Below are positions 34,641-44,516 of a DNA stretch of 64,000 nucleotides, piece by piece. Both the position numbers and the translations under genes were made by a program. The notes beneath the pieces were generated by a model, which saw only the letters and a program-made list of their open reading frames with translations, searched no databases and was not told the DNA's origin. Position 1 is the first letter of the stretch. Every line of letters begins with the position of its first letter. Source of the DNA: Loktanella sp. S4079 (GTDB lineage: Bacteria > Pseudomonadota > Alphaproteobacteria > Rhodobacterales > Rhodobacteraceae); the NCBI RefSeq assembly GCF_000967725.1, contig NZ_JXYE01000002.1, forward strand, positions 1,240,001-1,304,000. Direction: 5' to 3'.

Positions 34641-36419
34641 ATGCCTATTTACAACGCGCCCACCAAAGATCTGCAATTTGTGCTGCATGATCTTTTGAAG
34701 GTCAGCGAACAAGACATCGCTGGCTACGAAGACCTCGACCGGGACTTCACCGGTGCGGTTCTGGAAGAAGCAGGTAAAGTCGCAACCGAAGTTCTGCATC
34801 CGCTAAACGTGGTCGGCGACACCGAGGGCTGCACACTCGAAAACGGTGTCGTCCGCACCCCCAAAGGTTTCAAAGAGGCCTTTGAACAAATGAAAGAAGG
34901 CGGCTGGACCGCCATGGACTGTGATCCAGAATACGGTGGTCAGGGTCTACCTTACGTCATGAACAGTGCCGCCCAAGAGCCATTCGTCTCGGCAAACATG
35001 GCATTCAACATGTACCAAGGCCTAACCCACGGTGCATATTCTGCAATCCACGCGCATGGCTCTGACGACCAAAAGGCGAAATACCTACCCAAAATGGTCT
35101 CATGTGAATGGACAGGAACAATGAACCTGACCGAACCACACTGCGGCACCGATCTGGGCCTGATGCGGACCAAAGCGGTCCCGCAAGACGACGGTACATA
35201 TAAAGTATCGGGTCAAAAAATCTTTATCTCGGCCGGTGACCACGATCTGGCAGACAACATCATCCACCTTGTTCTGGCGAAAATCCCGGGCGGCCCTGAT
35301 GGGATCAAAGGTGTGTCACTGTTTATCGTGCCCAAATTCATCGTGAACGACGATGGTTCGCTAGGCGAGCGCAACGGTGTTTCCGTCGGTAAGATCGAAG
35401 AAAAAATGGGAATCCACGGAAACTCGACCTGTGTGATGAACTACGACGAAGCAACAGGCTACCTGCTCGGCACAGAGCACAAAGGTATGCGCGCGATGTT
35501 CACAATGATGAACGAAGCGCGCGTCGGTGTTGGCCTGCAAGGCTACGCACAAGCGGAATCGGCCTACCAGAACGCTGTCGCCTATGCCAACGACCGCCTG
35601 CAAGGCCGCGCGGTAACTGGCGCAGAAAACCCTGACGGCCCGGCTGATCCGCTGATCGTGCACCCCGATATTCGCCGCAACCTGATGGATCAAAAATCTT
35701 TTGTCGAAGGTGCACGCGCCTTTACGCTCTGGGGGGCCAACCTCATCGACCGCGCGCACCGCAACGAAGACAAAGATGCAGATGGTCTCGTGTCTTTGAT
35801 GACCCCGGTGATCAAAGGTTTCCAAACTGATAAGGGTTTCGAATTCGCTGTCGCCGCACAACAGGTCTATGGCGGTCACGGCTACATCGAAGAATGGGGC
35901 ATGTCCCAATACGCCCGCGACGCGCGTATCGCGATGATCTACGAAGGCGCAAATGGCGTCCAAGCACTTGATCTGGTTGGCCGTAAGCTCGCCCAAGACG
36001 GTGGCAAACATGTCATGGCATTCTTTGAAATGGTCAAAACCTTCATCAAAGAAAACAGCGACAACGAAGCACTCAAAGCAGACTTCCTCGAGCCGCTGAA
36101 AGCCGCGTCAAAAGACCTGCAGGCTGCGGGCATGTATTTCATGCAAAACGGCATGAAAAACCCGAACCATGCACTCGCTGGATCCTATGACTTTATGCAC
36201 ATGATGGGCCACGTTTGCTTTGGTTTGATGTGGGCAAAAATGGCCAAGGCCGCGATGGAAGCACTCGAAGGTGGCGCGTCTGACAAGACGTTCTATGAGA
36301 CAAAAATCGCTACTGGCAAATACTACATGGCGCGTCAATTGCCGGCGACAGCCACGCACCTCGCCCGTATCAACTCCGGTGCCGACACTGTGATGGCACT
36401 GGACGCTGCGAACTTCTAA
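34641..36419 (+). CDS. Acyl-CoA dehydrogenase (large, DmdC/FadE-like)
   Basis: The 592-residue flavoenzyme catalyses the first dehydrogenation of acyl-CoA. It begins [19 protein letters not shown], then has the FAD-binding CNMTEPxxGTD-like stretch (here [17 protein letters not shown]), the [10 protein letters not shown] loop, and a C-terminal extension typical of the larger family that includes methylmercaptopropionyl-CoA dehydrogenase Dmd[21 protein letters not shown] carries the active-site Glu region. Because the operon contains thiolase and FadB, a fatty-acid substrate is more likely than a DMSP product; both remain possible. Confidence 0.92.
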   Translation: MPIYNAPTKDLQFVLHDLLKVSEQDIAGYEDLDRDFTGAVLEEAGKVATEVLHPLNVVGDTEGCTLENGVVRTPKGFKEAFEQMKEGGWTAMDCDPEYGGQGLPYVMNSAAQEPFVSANMAFNMYQGLTHGAYSAIHAHGSDDQKAKYLPKMVSCEWTGTMNLTEPHCGTDLGLMRTKAVPQDDGTYKVSGQKIFISAGDHDLADNIIHLVLAKIPGGPDGIKGVSLFIVPKFIVNDDGSLGERNGVSVGKIEEKMGIHGNSTCVMNYDEATGYLLGTEHKGMRAMFTMMNEARVGVGLQGYAQAESAYQNAVAYANDRLQGRAVTGAENPDGPADPLIVHPDIRRNLMDQKSFVEGARAFTLWGANLIDRAHRNEDKDADGLVSLMTPVIKGFQTDKGFEFAVAAQQVYGGHGYIEEWGMSQYARDARIAMIYEGANGVQALDLVGRKLAQDGGKHVMAFFEMVKTFIKENSDNEALKADFLEPLKAASKDLQAAGMYFMQNGMKNPNHALAGSYDFMHMMGHVCFGLMWAKMAKAAMEALEGGASDKTFYETKIATGKYYMARQLPATATHLARINSGADTVMALDAANF

Positions 36420-36432
36420 CCTGTGACTGACC

Positions 36433-36459
36433 GCTCTTGCCGGATTTCCCGGCAAGAGC
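36433..36459. repeat. Perfect 11-bp stem-loop after the acyl-CoA dehydrogenase gene
   Basis: GCTCTTGCCGG at 36433-36443 pairs exactly with CCGGCAAGAGC at 36449-36459 around a 5-base loop. There is no T-run. It may act as an attenuator or protect the upstream mRNA within the operon. Confidence 0.6.
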
Positions 36460-36517
36460 ATTCGTCGCCGTAAACGCGTGACGAAAACAGGCCCAATAGG
36501 GCGTAGAGGGGGAAGAT

Positions 36518-37153
36518 ATGACGATGAAATTACACTGTTTTGGCGAAAGCGGCCATTCTTACATGGTAGCCATGGCCCTTGAAATGATGGGGCTAGATTG
36601 GGAGCCTGTTTTCATCGATTTTTTCAAAGGTGCATCACGCAGCCCAGAATACCGTGAACTGAACATCATGGGCGAAGCCCCTGTCTTGGAAGACGGCGAT
36701 CTGACGCTGACCCAATCTGGCGTGATCCTTGATTATCTTAGCTCAAAAACTGGTAAGCTCGCAGGCCGTTCTGCGGACGAGCGTCGCGAAGTGCTACGCT
36801 GGATGTTTTTTGACAACCATAAACTGTCAAGCTTTGCAGGCATGTTGCGGTTCCAGATGAATTTTTTACCCGAAGAAAAGCGCAGCGCAGATGTGATCGC
36901 ATTTCTGGCGGGGCGTCTGAAAACAGCGCTCAAAACTGTCGAAAAACACCTTGAGGAACAGGCCTGGATGGCCGGTGATGAGATCACCATCGCTGATCTT
37001 AGCTGCGCCAGTTACCTGTATTACCCAGAGCCCTTCACATTTGATCGTAAAGATTATCCAAACATCGACCGCTGGCTTGACGCTATTGCAGCGCAGCCCG
37101 GTTGGAAACCACCCTATGAACTGATGCAGCGCGCCTTTTCAGCGACTGCGTAA
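36518..37153 (+). CDS. Glutathione S-transferase family protein
   Basis: The 211-residue protein has the thioredoxin-like N-terminal domain (MKLHCFGESGHSYMVAMALE), with GEAPVLEDGDLTLTQSGVIL as the conserved Pro-Val and glutathione-binding Gln-Ser segment, and an all-helical C-terminal domain containing EITIADLSCASYLYY (N-capping Asp). It is 98 bases after the dehydrogenase and 13 bases before the thiolase, so it belongs to the beta-oxidation operon. Its substrate is unknown; removal of a reactive side product is one possibility. Confidence 0.88.
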   Translation: MTMKLHCFGESGHSYMVAMALEMMGLDWEPVFIDFFKGASRSPEYRELNIMGEAPVLEDGDLTLTQSGVILDYLSSKTGKLAGRSADERREVLRWMFFDNHKLSSFAGMLRFQMNFLPEEKRSADVIAFLAGRLKTALKTVEKHLEEQAWMAGDEITIADLSCASYLYYPEPFTFDRKDYPNIDRWLDAIAAQPGWKPPYELMQRAFSATA

Positions 37154-37166
37154 ACCGGAGGAAACC

Positions 37167-38378
37167 ATGACCGAAGCCTATATCTATGACGCCGTGCGCA
37201 CCCCGCGCGGTAAGGGCCGCAAGGACGGCAGCCTGCACGAGGTGAACTCTGCACGTTTGTCGGCTGGCGTTCTCAATGCGCTCAAAGAGCGTAACAACCT
37301 TGAAGGCCACGCCGTGGAGGACGTGATCTGGGGGAATGTCACCCAAGTTGGCGAACAGGGCGGTTGCCTTGCGCGTACTGCGGTTTTGGCTTCAGACCTT
37401 GACCAGTCGATCCCCGGCCTTGCGATCAACCGTTTCTGTGCATCCGGCATGGAAGCCGTGAACCTTGCAGCAAACCAAGTCAAAGGCGGCGCAGGGTCCG
37501 CGTACATCGCAGGCGGTGTCGAAATGATGGGCCGCGTCGCTATGGGCTCTGATGGTGCTGCGATTGCTGTTGATCCATCCATCGCGATGGATACCTATTT
37601 CGTCCCCCAAGGGATTTCGGCCGATATCATCGCCACCGAATACGGGTTCACCCGCGAAATGGCCGACCAGCTTGCCATGGAAAGTCAAAAGCGCGCAGCA
37701 GCCGCTTGGGAAGACAACCGTTTTGCCAAATCCATCGTGCCTGTGACTGACGTGAACGGGCTTCCTATTCTGGATCATGACGAATACATGCGCCCCGGCA
37801 CAGACATGCAGTCACTGGGTGGCCTGAATCCTGCGTTCCAGCAGATGGGCGAGGTCATGCCCGGCTTTGATAAAGTCGCGCTGATGAAATACCCCCACCT
37901 TGAGCGGATCAACCACATCCACCACGCCGGTAACTCTTCTGGTATCGTGGACGGCGCTGCTGGCGTTCTGATCGGTTCCAAGGAATACGGCGAAGCAATG
38001 GGGATCAAACCCCGCGCTGTGATCCGTGCCACTGCAAAAATCGGCACAGACCCGACCATCATGCTGACCGGTCCAGTGCCCGTGACCGAGAAAATTCTCA
38101 AAGACAGTGGCATGGCGATTTCGGACATCGATCTGTTCGAAGTAAACGAGGCGTTTGCATCCGTTGTTCTGCGTTTCATGCAGGCGTTTGATGTTGACGA
38201 CAGCAAGGTCAACGTCAACGGCGGTTCGATCGCCATGGGCCACCCGCTGGGCGCAACAGGCGCGATCATCATCGGCACTTTGTTGGACGAACTGGAACGC
38301 ACCGGGAAATCCACTGGCCTCGCCACACTTTGCATCGCATCCGGCATGGGTGCAGCCACAATCATTGAACGCGTGTAA
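37167..38378 (+). CDS. fadA: Acetyl-CoA C-acyltransferase (3-ketoacyl-CoA thiolase)
   Basis: The 403-residue thiolase cleaves 3-ketoacyl-CoA to acetyl-CoA. It has the nucleophilic Cys in INRFCASGMEAVNLAANQVK, the His motif GGSIAMGHPLGATGA and the C-terminal catalytic Cys in LATLCIASGMGAATII. It starts MTEAYIYDAVRTPRGKGRKD, a typical thiolase N terminus. It is followed after 12 bases by the FadB-like gene, so the two form the usual trifunctional-complex pair. GGAGGAAA precedes the ATG. Confidence 0.94.
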   Translation: MTEAYIYDAVRTPRGKGRKDGSLHEVNSARLSAGVLNALKERNNLEGHAVEDVIWGNVTQVGEQGGCLARTAVLASDLDQSIPGLAINRFCASGMEAVNLAANQVKGGAGSAYIAGGVEMMGRVAMGSDGAAIAVDPSIAMDTYFVPQGISADIIATEYGFTREMADQLAMESQKRAAAAWEDNRFAKSIVPVTDVNGLPILDHDEYMRPGTDMQSLGGLNPAFQQMGEVMPGFDKVALMKYPHLERINHIHHAGNSSGIVDGAAGVLIGSKEYGEAMGIKPRAVIRATAKIGTDPTIMLTGPVPVTEKILKDSGMAISDIDLFEVNEAFASVVLRFMQAFDVDDSKVNVNGGSIAMGHPLGATGAIIIGTLLDELERTGKSTGLATLCIASGMGAATIIERV

Positions 38379-38390
38379 GGGGTCCGAATT

Positions 38391-40580
38391 ATGACTGACT
38401 TTACTATGGAAAAAGGCGCTGATGGCGTCGCAGTAGTCACTTGGGATACCGTTAGTAAATCCATGAACGTCATGTCCATGGAAGCATGGCCTGATCTGGA
38501 AGCCTTGGTTGATGACGCTTTGGCCGACGATGCGGTCAAAGGCATCGTGATCACCTCGGGCAAAGAAGGCAGCTTTGCCGGCGGAATGGACCTGAACGTC
38601 ATCGCCAAGATGAAAGAAAGCGCGGGCGACAACCCCGCCAAGGGTCTGTTCGACGGGCTGATGGGCGCACATGCCATCCTGCGCAAAATCGAACGCGCGG
38701 GCATGGACCCAAAGACCAACAAAGGTGGTAAACCAATCGCAGCCGCCCTGCCCGGCACCGCGTTGGGCATTGGTTTGGAAATCCCACTGGCGTGTCACCG
38801 GATTTTCTGTGCCGATAACCCAAAGGCTAAAATTGGCCTGCCAGAAATCATGGTCGGCATCTTCCCTGGCATGGGCGGCACCACGCGCCTGACACGCAAA
38901 ATGGGCGCTATGGCAGCATCGCCGTTCCTATTGGAAGGCAAGCTGAGCGATCCAAAGAAAGCCAAAGCTGCTGGTCTGATCGACGAGGTTGTTGAAGACC
39001 CGCTCGCCGCTGCAAAAGAATGGGTTCTTTCCGAGCCGAAATTCGTGAAACCATGGGATGAAAAGGGCTACAAAATGCCGGGCGGTGCGCCGTACCACCC
39101 TGCTGGCTTCATGACTTTTGTTGGCGCGTCCGCGATGGTCAACGGCAAGACCCAAGGCGCATTCCCTGCGGCCAAGGCCCTGCTATCCGCCGTCTACGAA
39201 GGCGCATTGGTGCCATTCGACACCGCGCTGAAAATCGAGGCACGTTGGTTCACCAACATCCTGATGAACCCATCGTCCTCTGCCATGATCCGCAGCCTGT
39301 TCATCAACAAAGAGGCCTTGGAAAAAGGTGCAAACCGCCCCGAAGCCCCCGATCAAAAAGTCAAAAAAGTCGGCGTGATCGGCGCAGGCATGATGGGTGC
39401 TGGTATCGCGCTGGTGTCAGCCTTGGCTGGCATTCAGGTTGTCCTGATCGACAGTACGCAAGAGGCCGCTGACAAAGGCAAATCCTATACCACGGCCTAT
39501 ATGGACAAGGGGATTTCCCGCAAGAAAGCGACGCCCGAGAAAAAAGAAGCCGTGCTTGGCCTGATCAACGCGACAATAGATTATGCCGCGCTGGAAGGTT
39601 GCGACCTGATCGTTGAAGCCGTGTTCGAAGACGTGGGCGTCAAAGCTGAAGTCACCAAAAAGGTTCAGGCCGTGGTTGGCCCTGACTGCATCTTTGCGAC
39701 AAACACATCGACCCTGCCAATCACAGAACTGGCCAAGGCATCGAACGACGCCGAGAAATTCATCGGCATCCACTTCTTTAGCCCTGTCGATAAAATGCTG
39801 CTGGTCGAGATCATCAAAGGCAAAGAAACAGGTGACGTAGCTGTGGCCAAGGCGCTCGACTATGTGCGCCAGATCCGTAAGACGCCTATCGTTGTGAATG
39901 ACGAACGGTTCTTCTATGCGAACCGCTGCATCATTCCATACATCAACGAAGGCATCCGTATGGTGAAGGAAGGTGTTGAACCTGCCCTTATCGAAAATGC
40001 TGCGAAACTGCTGGGCATGCCGCTTGGTCCGCTTCAGTTGGTTGATGAAACATCCGTTGATCTGGGCGTGAAAATTGCCAAGGCGACAAAGGCCGCGATG
40101 GGCGATGCATACCCAGATGGCGAAGTAGACGAGGTCCTGTTCTGGATGTTCGACCAAGAACGTCTGGGCCGTAAGTCCAACGCTGGTTTCTACGGCTATG
40201 ATGAAAAAGGCAAACGGACTGGCCTGTGGGAAGGTTTGGCCGCGCAGTACCCTGTCGTCGATGATCAGCCTGATCTGCACACCGTGCAGCACCGTCTGAT
40301 GTTTGCGCAGGTGCTCGAGGCGGTGCGCGCACTCGAAGAAGGCGTGCTGGAAGACATCCGCGAAGGTGACGTTGGTGCGATCCTTGGCTGGGGCTTTGCG
40401 CCTTGGTCCGGTGGCCCGTTCAGCTGGCTCGACATCATCGGCGCGCCCTATGCGGCAGAACGTTGTGACCAGCTAACGGCAGAATTCGGCCCACGTTTCA
40501 CCACCCCTGCCCTGCTGCGGGAAATGGCGGAAAAAGGCCAGGAATTCTACAAACGCTTTGCGGCTGAAAAAGCGGCCTAA
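38391..40580 (+). CDS. fadB: Fused enoyl-CoA hydratase / 3-hydroxyacyl-CoA dehydrogenase
   Basis: The 729-residue protein has a crotonase N-terminal half (about 1-200: GKEGSFAGGMDLNVI and KIGLPEIMVGIFPGMGGTTR) and a dehydrogenase half starting with the NAD motif VGVIGAGMMGAGIALVSALA near residue 323. IHFFSPVDKMLLVEII holds the catalytic His region, and the C-terminal helical domains follow. It performs hydration and oxidation steps of beta-oxidation and would form a complex with the upstream thiolase. It is the last gene of the operon, with a hairpin soon after. Confidence 0.95.
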   Translation: MTDFTMEKGADGVAVVTWDTVSKSMNVMSMEAWPDLEALVDDALADDAVKGIVITSGKEGSFAGGMDLNVIAKMKESAGDNPAKGLFDGLMGAHAILRKIERAGMDPKTNKGGKPIAAALPGTALGIGLEIPLACHRIFCADNPKAKIGLPEIMVGIFPGMGGTTRLTRKMGAMAASPFLLEGKLSDPKKAKAAGLIDEVVEDPLAAAKEWVLSEPKFVKPWDEKGYKMPGGAPYHPAGFMTFVGASAMVNGKTQGAFPAAKALLSAVYEGALVPFDTALKIEARWFTNILMNPSSSAMIRSLFINKEALEKGANRPEAPDQKVKKVGVIGAGMMGAGIALVSALAGIQVVLIDSTQEAADKGKSYTTAYMDKGISRKKATPEKKEAVLGLINATIDYAALEGCDLIVEAVFEDVGVKAEVTKKVQAVVGPDCIFATNTSTLPITELAKASNDAEKFIGIHFFSPVDKMLLVEIIKGKETGDVAVAKALDYVRQIRKTPIVVNDERFFYANRCIIPYINEGIRMVKEGVEPALIENAAKLLGMPLGPLQLVDETSVDLGVKIAKATKAAMGDAYPDGEVDEVLFWMFDQERLGRKSNAGFYGYDEKGKRTGLWEGLAAQYPVVDDQPDLHTVQHRLMFAQVLEAVRALEEGVLEDIREGDVGAILGWGFAPWSGGPFSWLDIIGAPYAAERCDQLTAEFGPRFTTPALLREMAEKGQEFYKRFAAEKAA

Positions 40581-40587
40581 ACAGATC

Positions 40588-40615
40588 GGTGCATCTCGCA
40601 ATTGCGGGGTGCACC
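40588..40615. terminator. Long hairpin after the beta-oxidation operon
   Basis: Positions 40588-40601 and 40602-40615 can pair along 14 bp, with outer GGTGCA/TGCACC, core CGCAA/TTGCG and two wobble pairs. As drawn the fold needs a few bases of the centre as loop. No T-run follows, so termination may need Rho or rely on mRNA protection. Confidence 0.5.
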
Positions 40616-40708
40616 ACGCCAACCGGTAGATGCCTGCCCATCGTTGAATACCGACATGACAATACCGTCGCTCCGCGATATTGTTGATCAAAAAGGGCAG
40701 TTGGGGCA

Positions 40709-41725
40709 ATGACAGCACTTGATAAATATGAGCGGCTGGAATGCGATGGTTTGTGGCGCGCTGATAGCGACGCACAACGGCGCGACGTTGTCGTATCCTT
40801 TGGCAATGCCACGCTGGTGATCACAGATGGTGCTGGACGCCCGCTGACGCATTGGTCGCTTCCTGCGATTTTGCGCACCAACCCCGGTGAAACCCCAGCG
40901 ATCTATGCCCCCGGCGACGATGCCGATGAAACCGTCGAAATCGCGGATGAGCTGATGATCGACGCCATTGGCGAAATCCAAAAAGCGCTGGACAAAGCCA
41001 AGCCAAAACCCGGCAAGCTGCGGCATTTAACAACAGCTGGATTGACTGCATTGGCGCTTGGGCTGGCGGTTTTTTGGTTGCCCGGCGCATTGACACGGCA
41101 AACACTATCCGTTGTCCCCGCCTCAAAAAGAACAGAAATCGGCGCGACAATCCTTGGGCATATGCAGGCCACGACGGGGGCCCCTTGCCGCGAACCGCGT
41201 GCGAATGCTGCTGCCACCCAATTGGCCAAGCGCCTGTTTGGCGCTGAAACCCGTACAAAGATCGTCGTTGTCCCAAACCTACCCCAAGGTGCCATTGCGA
41301 TACCGGGTCGACTGATCTTGGTCGATTATGCGCTTTTGCAACGCGCCCAAGACCCGGCCGCCATCGCAGGATTTATCGTCGCGAGCCGCGCAAAAATTGG
41401 CGAAGATGACCCGCTTGAAAGCGTGCTTACATCCGCCGGGCTGGGTGTCACGTTTCGGTTGCTGACAACGGGTGATATCCCTTCGGAGGTATTGCAACAA
41501 AACGCGCAGCAAATGGCCGAAGGTGCCGTCAGCATTCCGGGACGGGTAAAGTTGCGCGCGGCCCTGTCCGCTGCGCAAATTCCGCAAGCCCCCTATCTGG
41601 CGCTTCTTGACGAAACGACGGGCAATATGCCTGACCTCGGCAACGACCCACTACAAAATGAAACGCTGCCCGCCATTTTGACGGACAGCGAATGGGTTAG
41701 CCTACAAAATATCTGCAATATTTAG
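40709..41725 (+). CDS. Membrane-anchored protein with degenerate M48-peptidase-like domain
   Basis: The 338-residue product has a single membrane helix near residues 109-128 (GLTALALGLAVFWLPGALT) after a soluble N-terminal part that resembles a PH-like beta domain. Residues 185-228 read KIVVVPNLPQGAIAIPGR, then LILVDYALLQRAQDPAAIAG, exactly the strand-helix order that leads into HExxH in M48 peptidases; at that place the protein has FIVASRAKI. The zinc-binding motif is therefore missing. It is probably a non-catalytic relative. The last base of its stop lies one base from the convergent upp stop. Confidence 0.65.
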   Translation: MTALDKYERLECDGLWRADSDAQRRDVVVSFGNATLVITDGAGRPLTHWSLPAILRTNPGETPAIYAPGDDADETVEIADELMIDAIGEIQKALDKAKPKPGKLRHLTTAGLTALALGLAVFWLPGALTRQTLSVVPASKRTEIGATILGHMQATTGAPCREPRANAAATQLAKRLFGAETRTKIVVVPNLPQGAIAIPGRLILVDYALLQRAQDPAAIAGFIVASRAKIGEDDPLESVLTSAGLGVTFRLLTTGDIPSEVLQQNAQQMAEGAVSIPGRVKLRAALSAAQIPQAPYLALLDETTGNMPDLGNDPLQNETLPAILTDSEWVSLQNICNI

Positions 41726-41726
41726 G

Positions 41727-42359
41727 TTACTTGGTCCCAAACATACGGTCACCCGCATCGCCCAATCCGGGCACGATGTAGCCTTGCTCATTCAGCTTTT
41801 CATCAATCGCAGCCGTCACGATTGGCACATCTGGGTGCGCCTCTTTCATGCGTGCAATCCCCTCGGGCGAGGCGAGTAGACAAAGGAAGCGGATGTTCTT
41901 GGCGCCCGCCGTTTTCAGCAGATCAATCGCCGCTACAGATGAATTACCCGTTGCCAGCATCGGATCGACGGCAATAACCAAACGATCTTCGAGTTCGGTC
42001 GGAACCTTGAAGTAATACTGCACCGGCTCAAGTGTTTCTTCGTCGCGATAAAGCCCGACAAAGCCGACACGTGCTGATGGGATCAGCTCTAGCACGCCAT
42101 CAAGCAATCCGTTGCCTGCGCGCAGAATGGACACAAGCGCCAGTTTTTTGCCGTCAATGACCGGCGCATCCATTGTCTGGAGCGGCGTTTCAATTTGTTT
42201 GGTGGTCATCGGTAGACCGCGCGTGACCTCATAGGCCAAAAGCTGGCTAATCTCGCGCAGGAGCTGACGAAAACCAGCAGTCGAAGTATCTTTTTGACGC
42301 ATCAACGTCAGCTTATGTTGCACCAGTGGGTGGGTCACATGGGTGACGTGATCAGTCAT
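41727..42359 (-). CDS. upp: Uracil phosphoribosyltransferase
   Basis: Upp makes UMP from uracil and PRPP. The 210-residue protein starts [20 protein letters not shown]; the ATG is chosen for the conserved VxHPLVxHKLTxMR start. [20 protein letters not shown] is the PRPP-binding loop, and the C-terminal [17 protein letters not shown] is characteristic. It overlaps the adenosine deaminase gene by 8 bases and is the last gene of the nucleoside salvage operon. Its stop codon abuts the convergent gene. Confidence 0.97.
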   Translation of the reverse strand: MTDHVTHVTHPLVQHKLTLMRQKDTSTAGFRQLLREISQLLAYEVTRGLPMTTKQIETPLQTMDAPVIDGKKLALVSILRAGNGLLDGVLELIPSARVGFVGLYRDEETLEPVQYYFKVPTELEDRLVIAVDPMLATGNSSVAAIDLLKTAGAKNIRFLCLLASPEGIARMKEAHPDVPIVTAAIDEKLNEQGYIVPGLGDAGDRMFGTK

Positions 42360-43344
42360 CTTTTGGCTCCAATCGTTTTGCCACACGGGCGCGGGTTTCT
42401 TCATCGCAAAAAGCAGCGTTCAAAGCAGTCTGGTTGAGCGCTTTAAAATCGTCTTCGCCCCAACCAAATGTCTTGGCGAGCATTTCGTATTCAGCAGTCA
42501 TAGTCGTGTGAAAGAACGGCGGATCATCCGTAGATACCGTCACAGGCACGCCAGCATCGCGCAGTTTCGCAATCGGGTGCGCGCCCCAGCCGGTGACCGC
42601 TTTCAGCACAACGTTTGATCCCGGACAAACCTCGAGGACGATACCCTTATCTGCGATCTCCTGCATCAATGCGGGGTCCTCAATCGCGCCAATCCCATGC
42701 CCGATCCGTTCCACCTTGAGATCGCGAATTGTCTCGGCGACCATGGCAGCACCGCCCCATTCGCCCGCATGGGCGGTCAGTTGCAGACCTGCCTCGCGCG
42801 CCATATCGAAGCTATAAGCGTAGTCAGCGGGGCGGCCGACCATCTCTCCGCCCGCCATGCCAAATCCAGTGATAAAATCGCCTTTGGTCTCGGCGGCACA
42901 AAGGGCTGCCGTTTTACATTGCTCCGGGCCAAAGTGCCGGATACCCGTCACAATCCCACGCATCGTGATGCCCATCGTGCGCTCCGCCTCTTGGGCGGCA
43001 TCCTGCATCGCGGCCAGATAATCCCGCCACGCAGCGACGTCGCCGCCACCACAAAAATCAGGCGAGACAAAGCTCTCCATATAGACCACGCCATGGGCTG
43101 CGGTTTCTTCGAGAACGGCCAAGGTCAAACGCCGAAAGTCTTCGGGAGATTGCAACGGCGTGCACGCCGCCTCGTAGACCTTTAGAAACTGGTCGAAATC
43201 CTGAAATACATAGCCACCATCGGTATCAAAAATACCGCTGATATCAATATTCTTTTCACGCGCGAGCCCAGCAATAAACGCGGGTGGCGCAGAACCTTCG
43301 AGGTGCGTATGCAGCTCTACCTTTGGGATATCTCTGAAATTCAT
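42352..43344 (-). CDS. add: Adenosine deaminase
   Basis: This 330-residue zinc hydrolase converts adenosine to inosine. Metal and catalytic residues are visible in [15 protein letters not shown] (HxH), [10 protein letters not shown] (His and the catalytic Glu of HAGE) and [13 protein letters not shown] (Asp-Asp). The [16 protein letters not shown] segment fits the family. An adenine-deaminase activity cannot be ruled out in this branch. It overlaps deoB by ATGA and upp by 8 bases, consistent with a single salvage transcript. Confidence 0.93.
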   Translation of the reverse strand: MNFRDIPKVELHTHLEGSAPPAFIAGLAREKNIDISGIFDTDGGYVFQDFDQFLKVYEAACTPLQSPEDFRRLTLAVLEETAAHGVVYMESFVSPDFCGGGDVAAWRDYLAAMQDAAQEAERTMGITMRGIVTGIRHFGPEQCKTAALCAAETKGDFITGFGMAGGEMVGRPADYAYSFDMAREAGLQLTAHAGEWGGAAMVAETIRDLKVERIGHGIGAIEDPALMQEIADKGIVLEVCPGSNVVLKAVTGWGAHPIAKLRDAGVPVTVSTDDPPFFHTTMTAEYEMLAKTFGWGEDDFKALNQTALNAAFCDEETRARVAKRLEPKDD

Positions 43345-44516
43345 AGGAAACTACGCCCCTTTCCATTGTAACCGACCCCAAGATGGTCAGCGATACTGGC
43401 CGCAACATCGGTAAAGGCCATTTGTCCTAACGCCTTTGCGCCGATCCCATGCACCAATACAGGTACACGTTCGCGGGTGTGATCCGTGCCAGACCAAGTG
43501 GGGTCATTGCCATGATCAGCCGTGACGATCAACAGGTCATCATCATGTAGTTTTGGCAATATCCGACCGAGTTCTGAATCGAACCATTCCAAATGACCGG
43601 CATATCCTTTGGGGTCACGGCGGTGCCCGTATTCGCTGTCGAATTCAACGAGGTTGGCAAACACGAACGAGCCATCGACGGCCTCATCGACCAGATCGTG
43701 GATATGCCCCATCAATGTCGTGTCGCGCCCTTTCCGCAGATCATCAATACCGCGCATTGAAAAGATATCGCCGATTTTGCCAACGGCATAGACCTTGCGT
43801 CCGGCCCTATTCACGTAGTCGCAAATCGTATCCGAAGGCGGCGCAATTGCGAAATCTTTGCGGTTGGGCGTACGGGCAAATGCGCCAACTTCGCCGATAA
43901 ATGGGCGGGCAATGACGCGACCCACCTTCATCTCATGAAGCATCGGCGCGATGTCAGCACAAAGCTTAAGTAAGCGCTCTAATCCGAAATGCTCTTCATG
44001 CGCCGCGATCTGCAAAACGGAATCGGCAGAAGTATAGCAAATGGGCCATCCCGACTTCAGGTGCGCTTCGCCCTCATCAGTGATCACTTCGGTCCCGGAT
44101 GCATGGCGGTTTCCCAAAATCCCGTCCGTGCCGGCGGCCGCGCATATCGCTTTGACAACAGTGTCGGGAAAGGCGGGGTTTGTATCCTGAAAGACATGCC
44201 AATCCCACGGTACGGGCACTCCGGCCAGTTCCCAATGTCCCGATGGGGTATCCTTGCCCTTTGAGACTTCGGTCGCGGCACCCCAGGCACCCGTTGGTTC
44301 TGCACCCAAACCCGGCGCATCCTCGCCGGAACTTAGCTGAACTGCAGCCCCGAGGCCCAATCCATCCATAACCGGCAGGTTTAACCCCACGGATTGCGCG
44401 ATATGTGCCACGGTGTTGGCGCCAGTATCCGGCAGATCACCGTTAAAGAACTGATCCGCATCCGGCGCGCCGCCAATGCCGACACTATCAATGACAATCA
44501 AAAATGCGCGTGGCAT
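43341..44516 (-). CDS. deoB: Phosphopentomutase
   Basis: DeoB interconverts (deoxy)ribose 1-phosphate and 5-phosphate, linking nucleoside breakdown to sugar metabolism. The 391-residue alkaline-phosphatase-fold enzyme begins FLIVIDSVGIGGAPDADQF (metal Asp). GKDTPSGHWE carries the phosphothreonine site, and DDLLIVTADHGNDPTWSGTD HTRE the C-terminal manganese ligands. It overlaps deoA by one base (TAATG) and add by ATGA. The length is normal. Confidence 0.97.
   Translation of the reverse strand: MPRAFLIVIDSVGIGGAPDADQFFNGDLPDTGANTVAHIAQSVGLNLPVMDGLGLGAAVQLSSGEDAPGLGAEPTGAWGAATEVSKGKDTPSGHWELAGVPVPWDWHVFQDTNPAFPDTVVKAICAAAGTDGILGNRHASGTEVITDEGEAHLKSGWPICYTSADSVLQIAAHEEHFGLERLLKLCADIAPMLHEMKVGRVIARPFIGEVGAFARTPNRKDFAIAPPSDTICDYVNRAGRKVYAVGKIGDIFSMRGIDDLRKGRDTTLMGHIHDLVDEAVDGSFVFANLVEFDSEYGHRRDPKGYAGHLEWFDSELGRILPKLHDDDLLIVTADHGNDPTWSGTDHTRERVPVLVHGIGAKALGQMAFTDVAASIADHLGVGYNGKGRSFL

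Noticed and set aside
34641..36419. Assignment as dmdC of the DMSP demethylation pathway
   Set aside because: The length and start resemble DmdC, but dmdA, dmdB and dmdD are not adjacent and the operon contains fadA and fadB, so a general acyl-CoA dehydrogenase call is safer.
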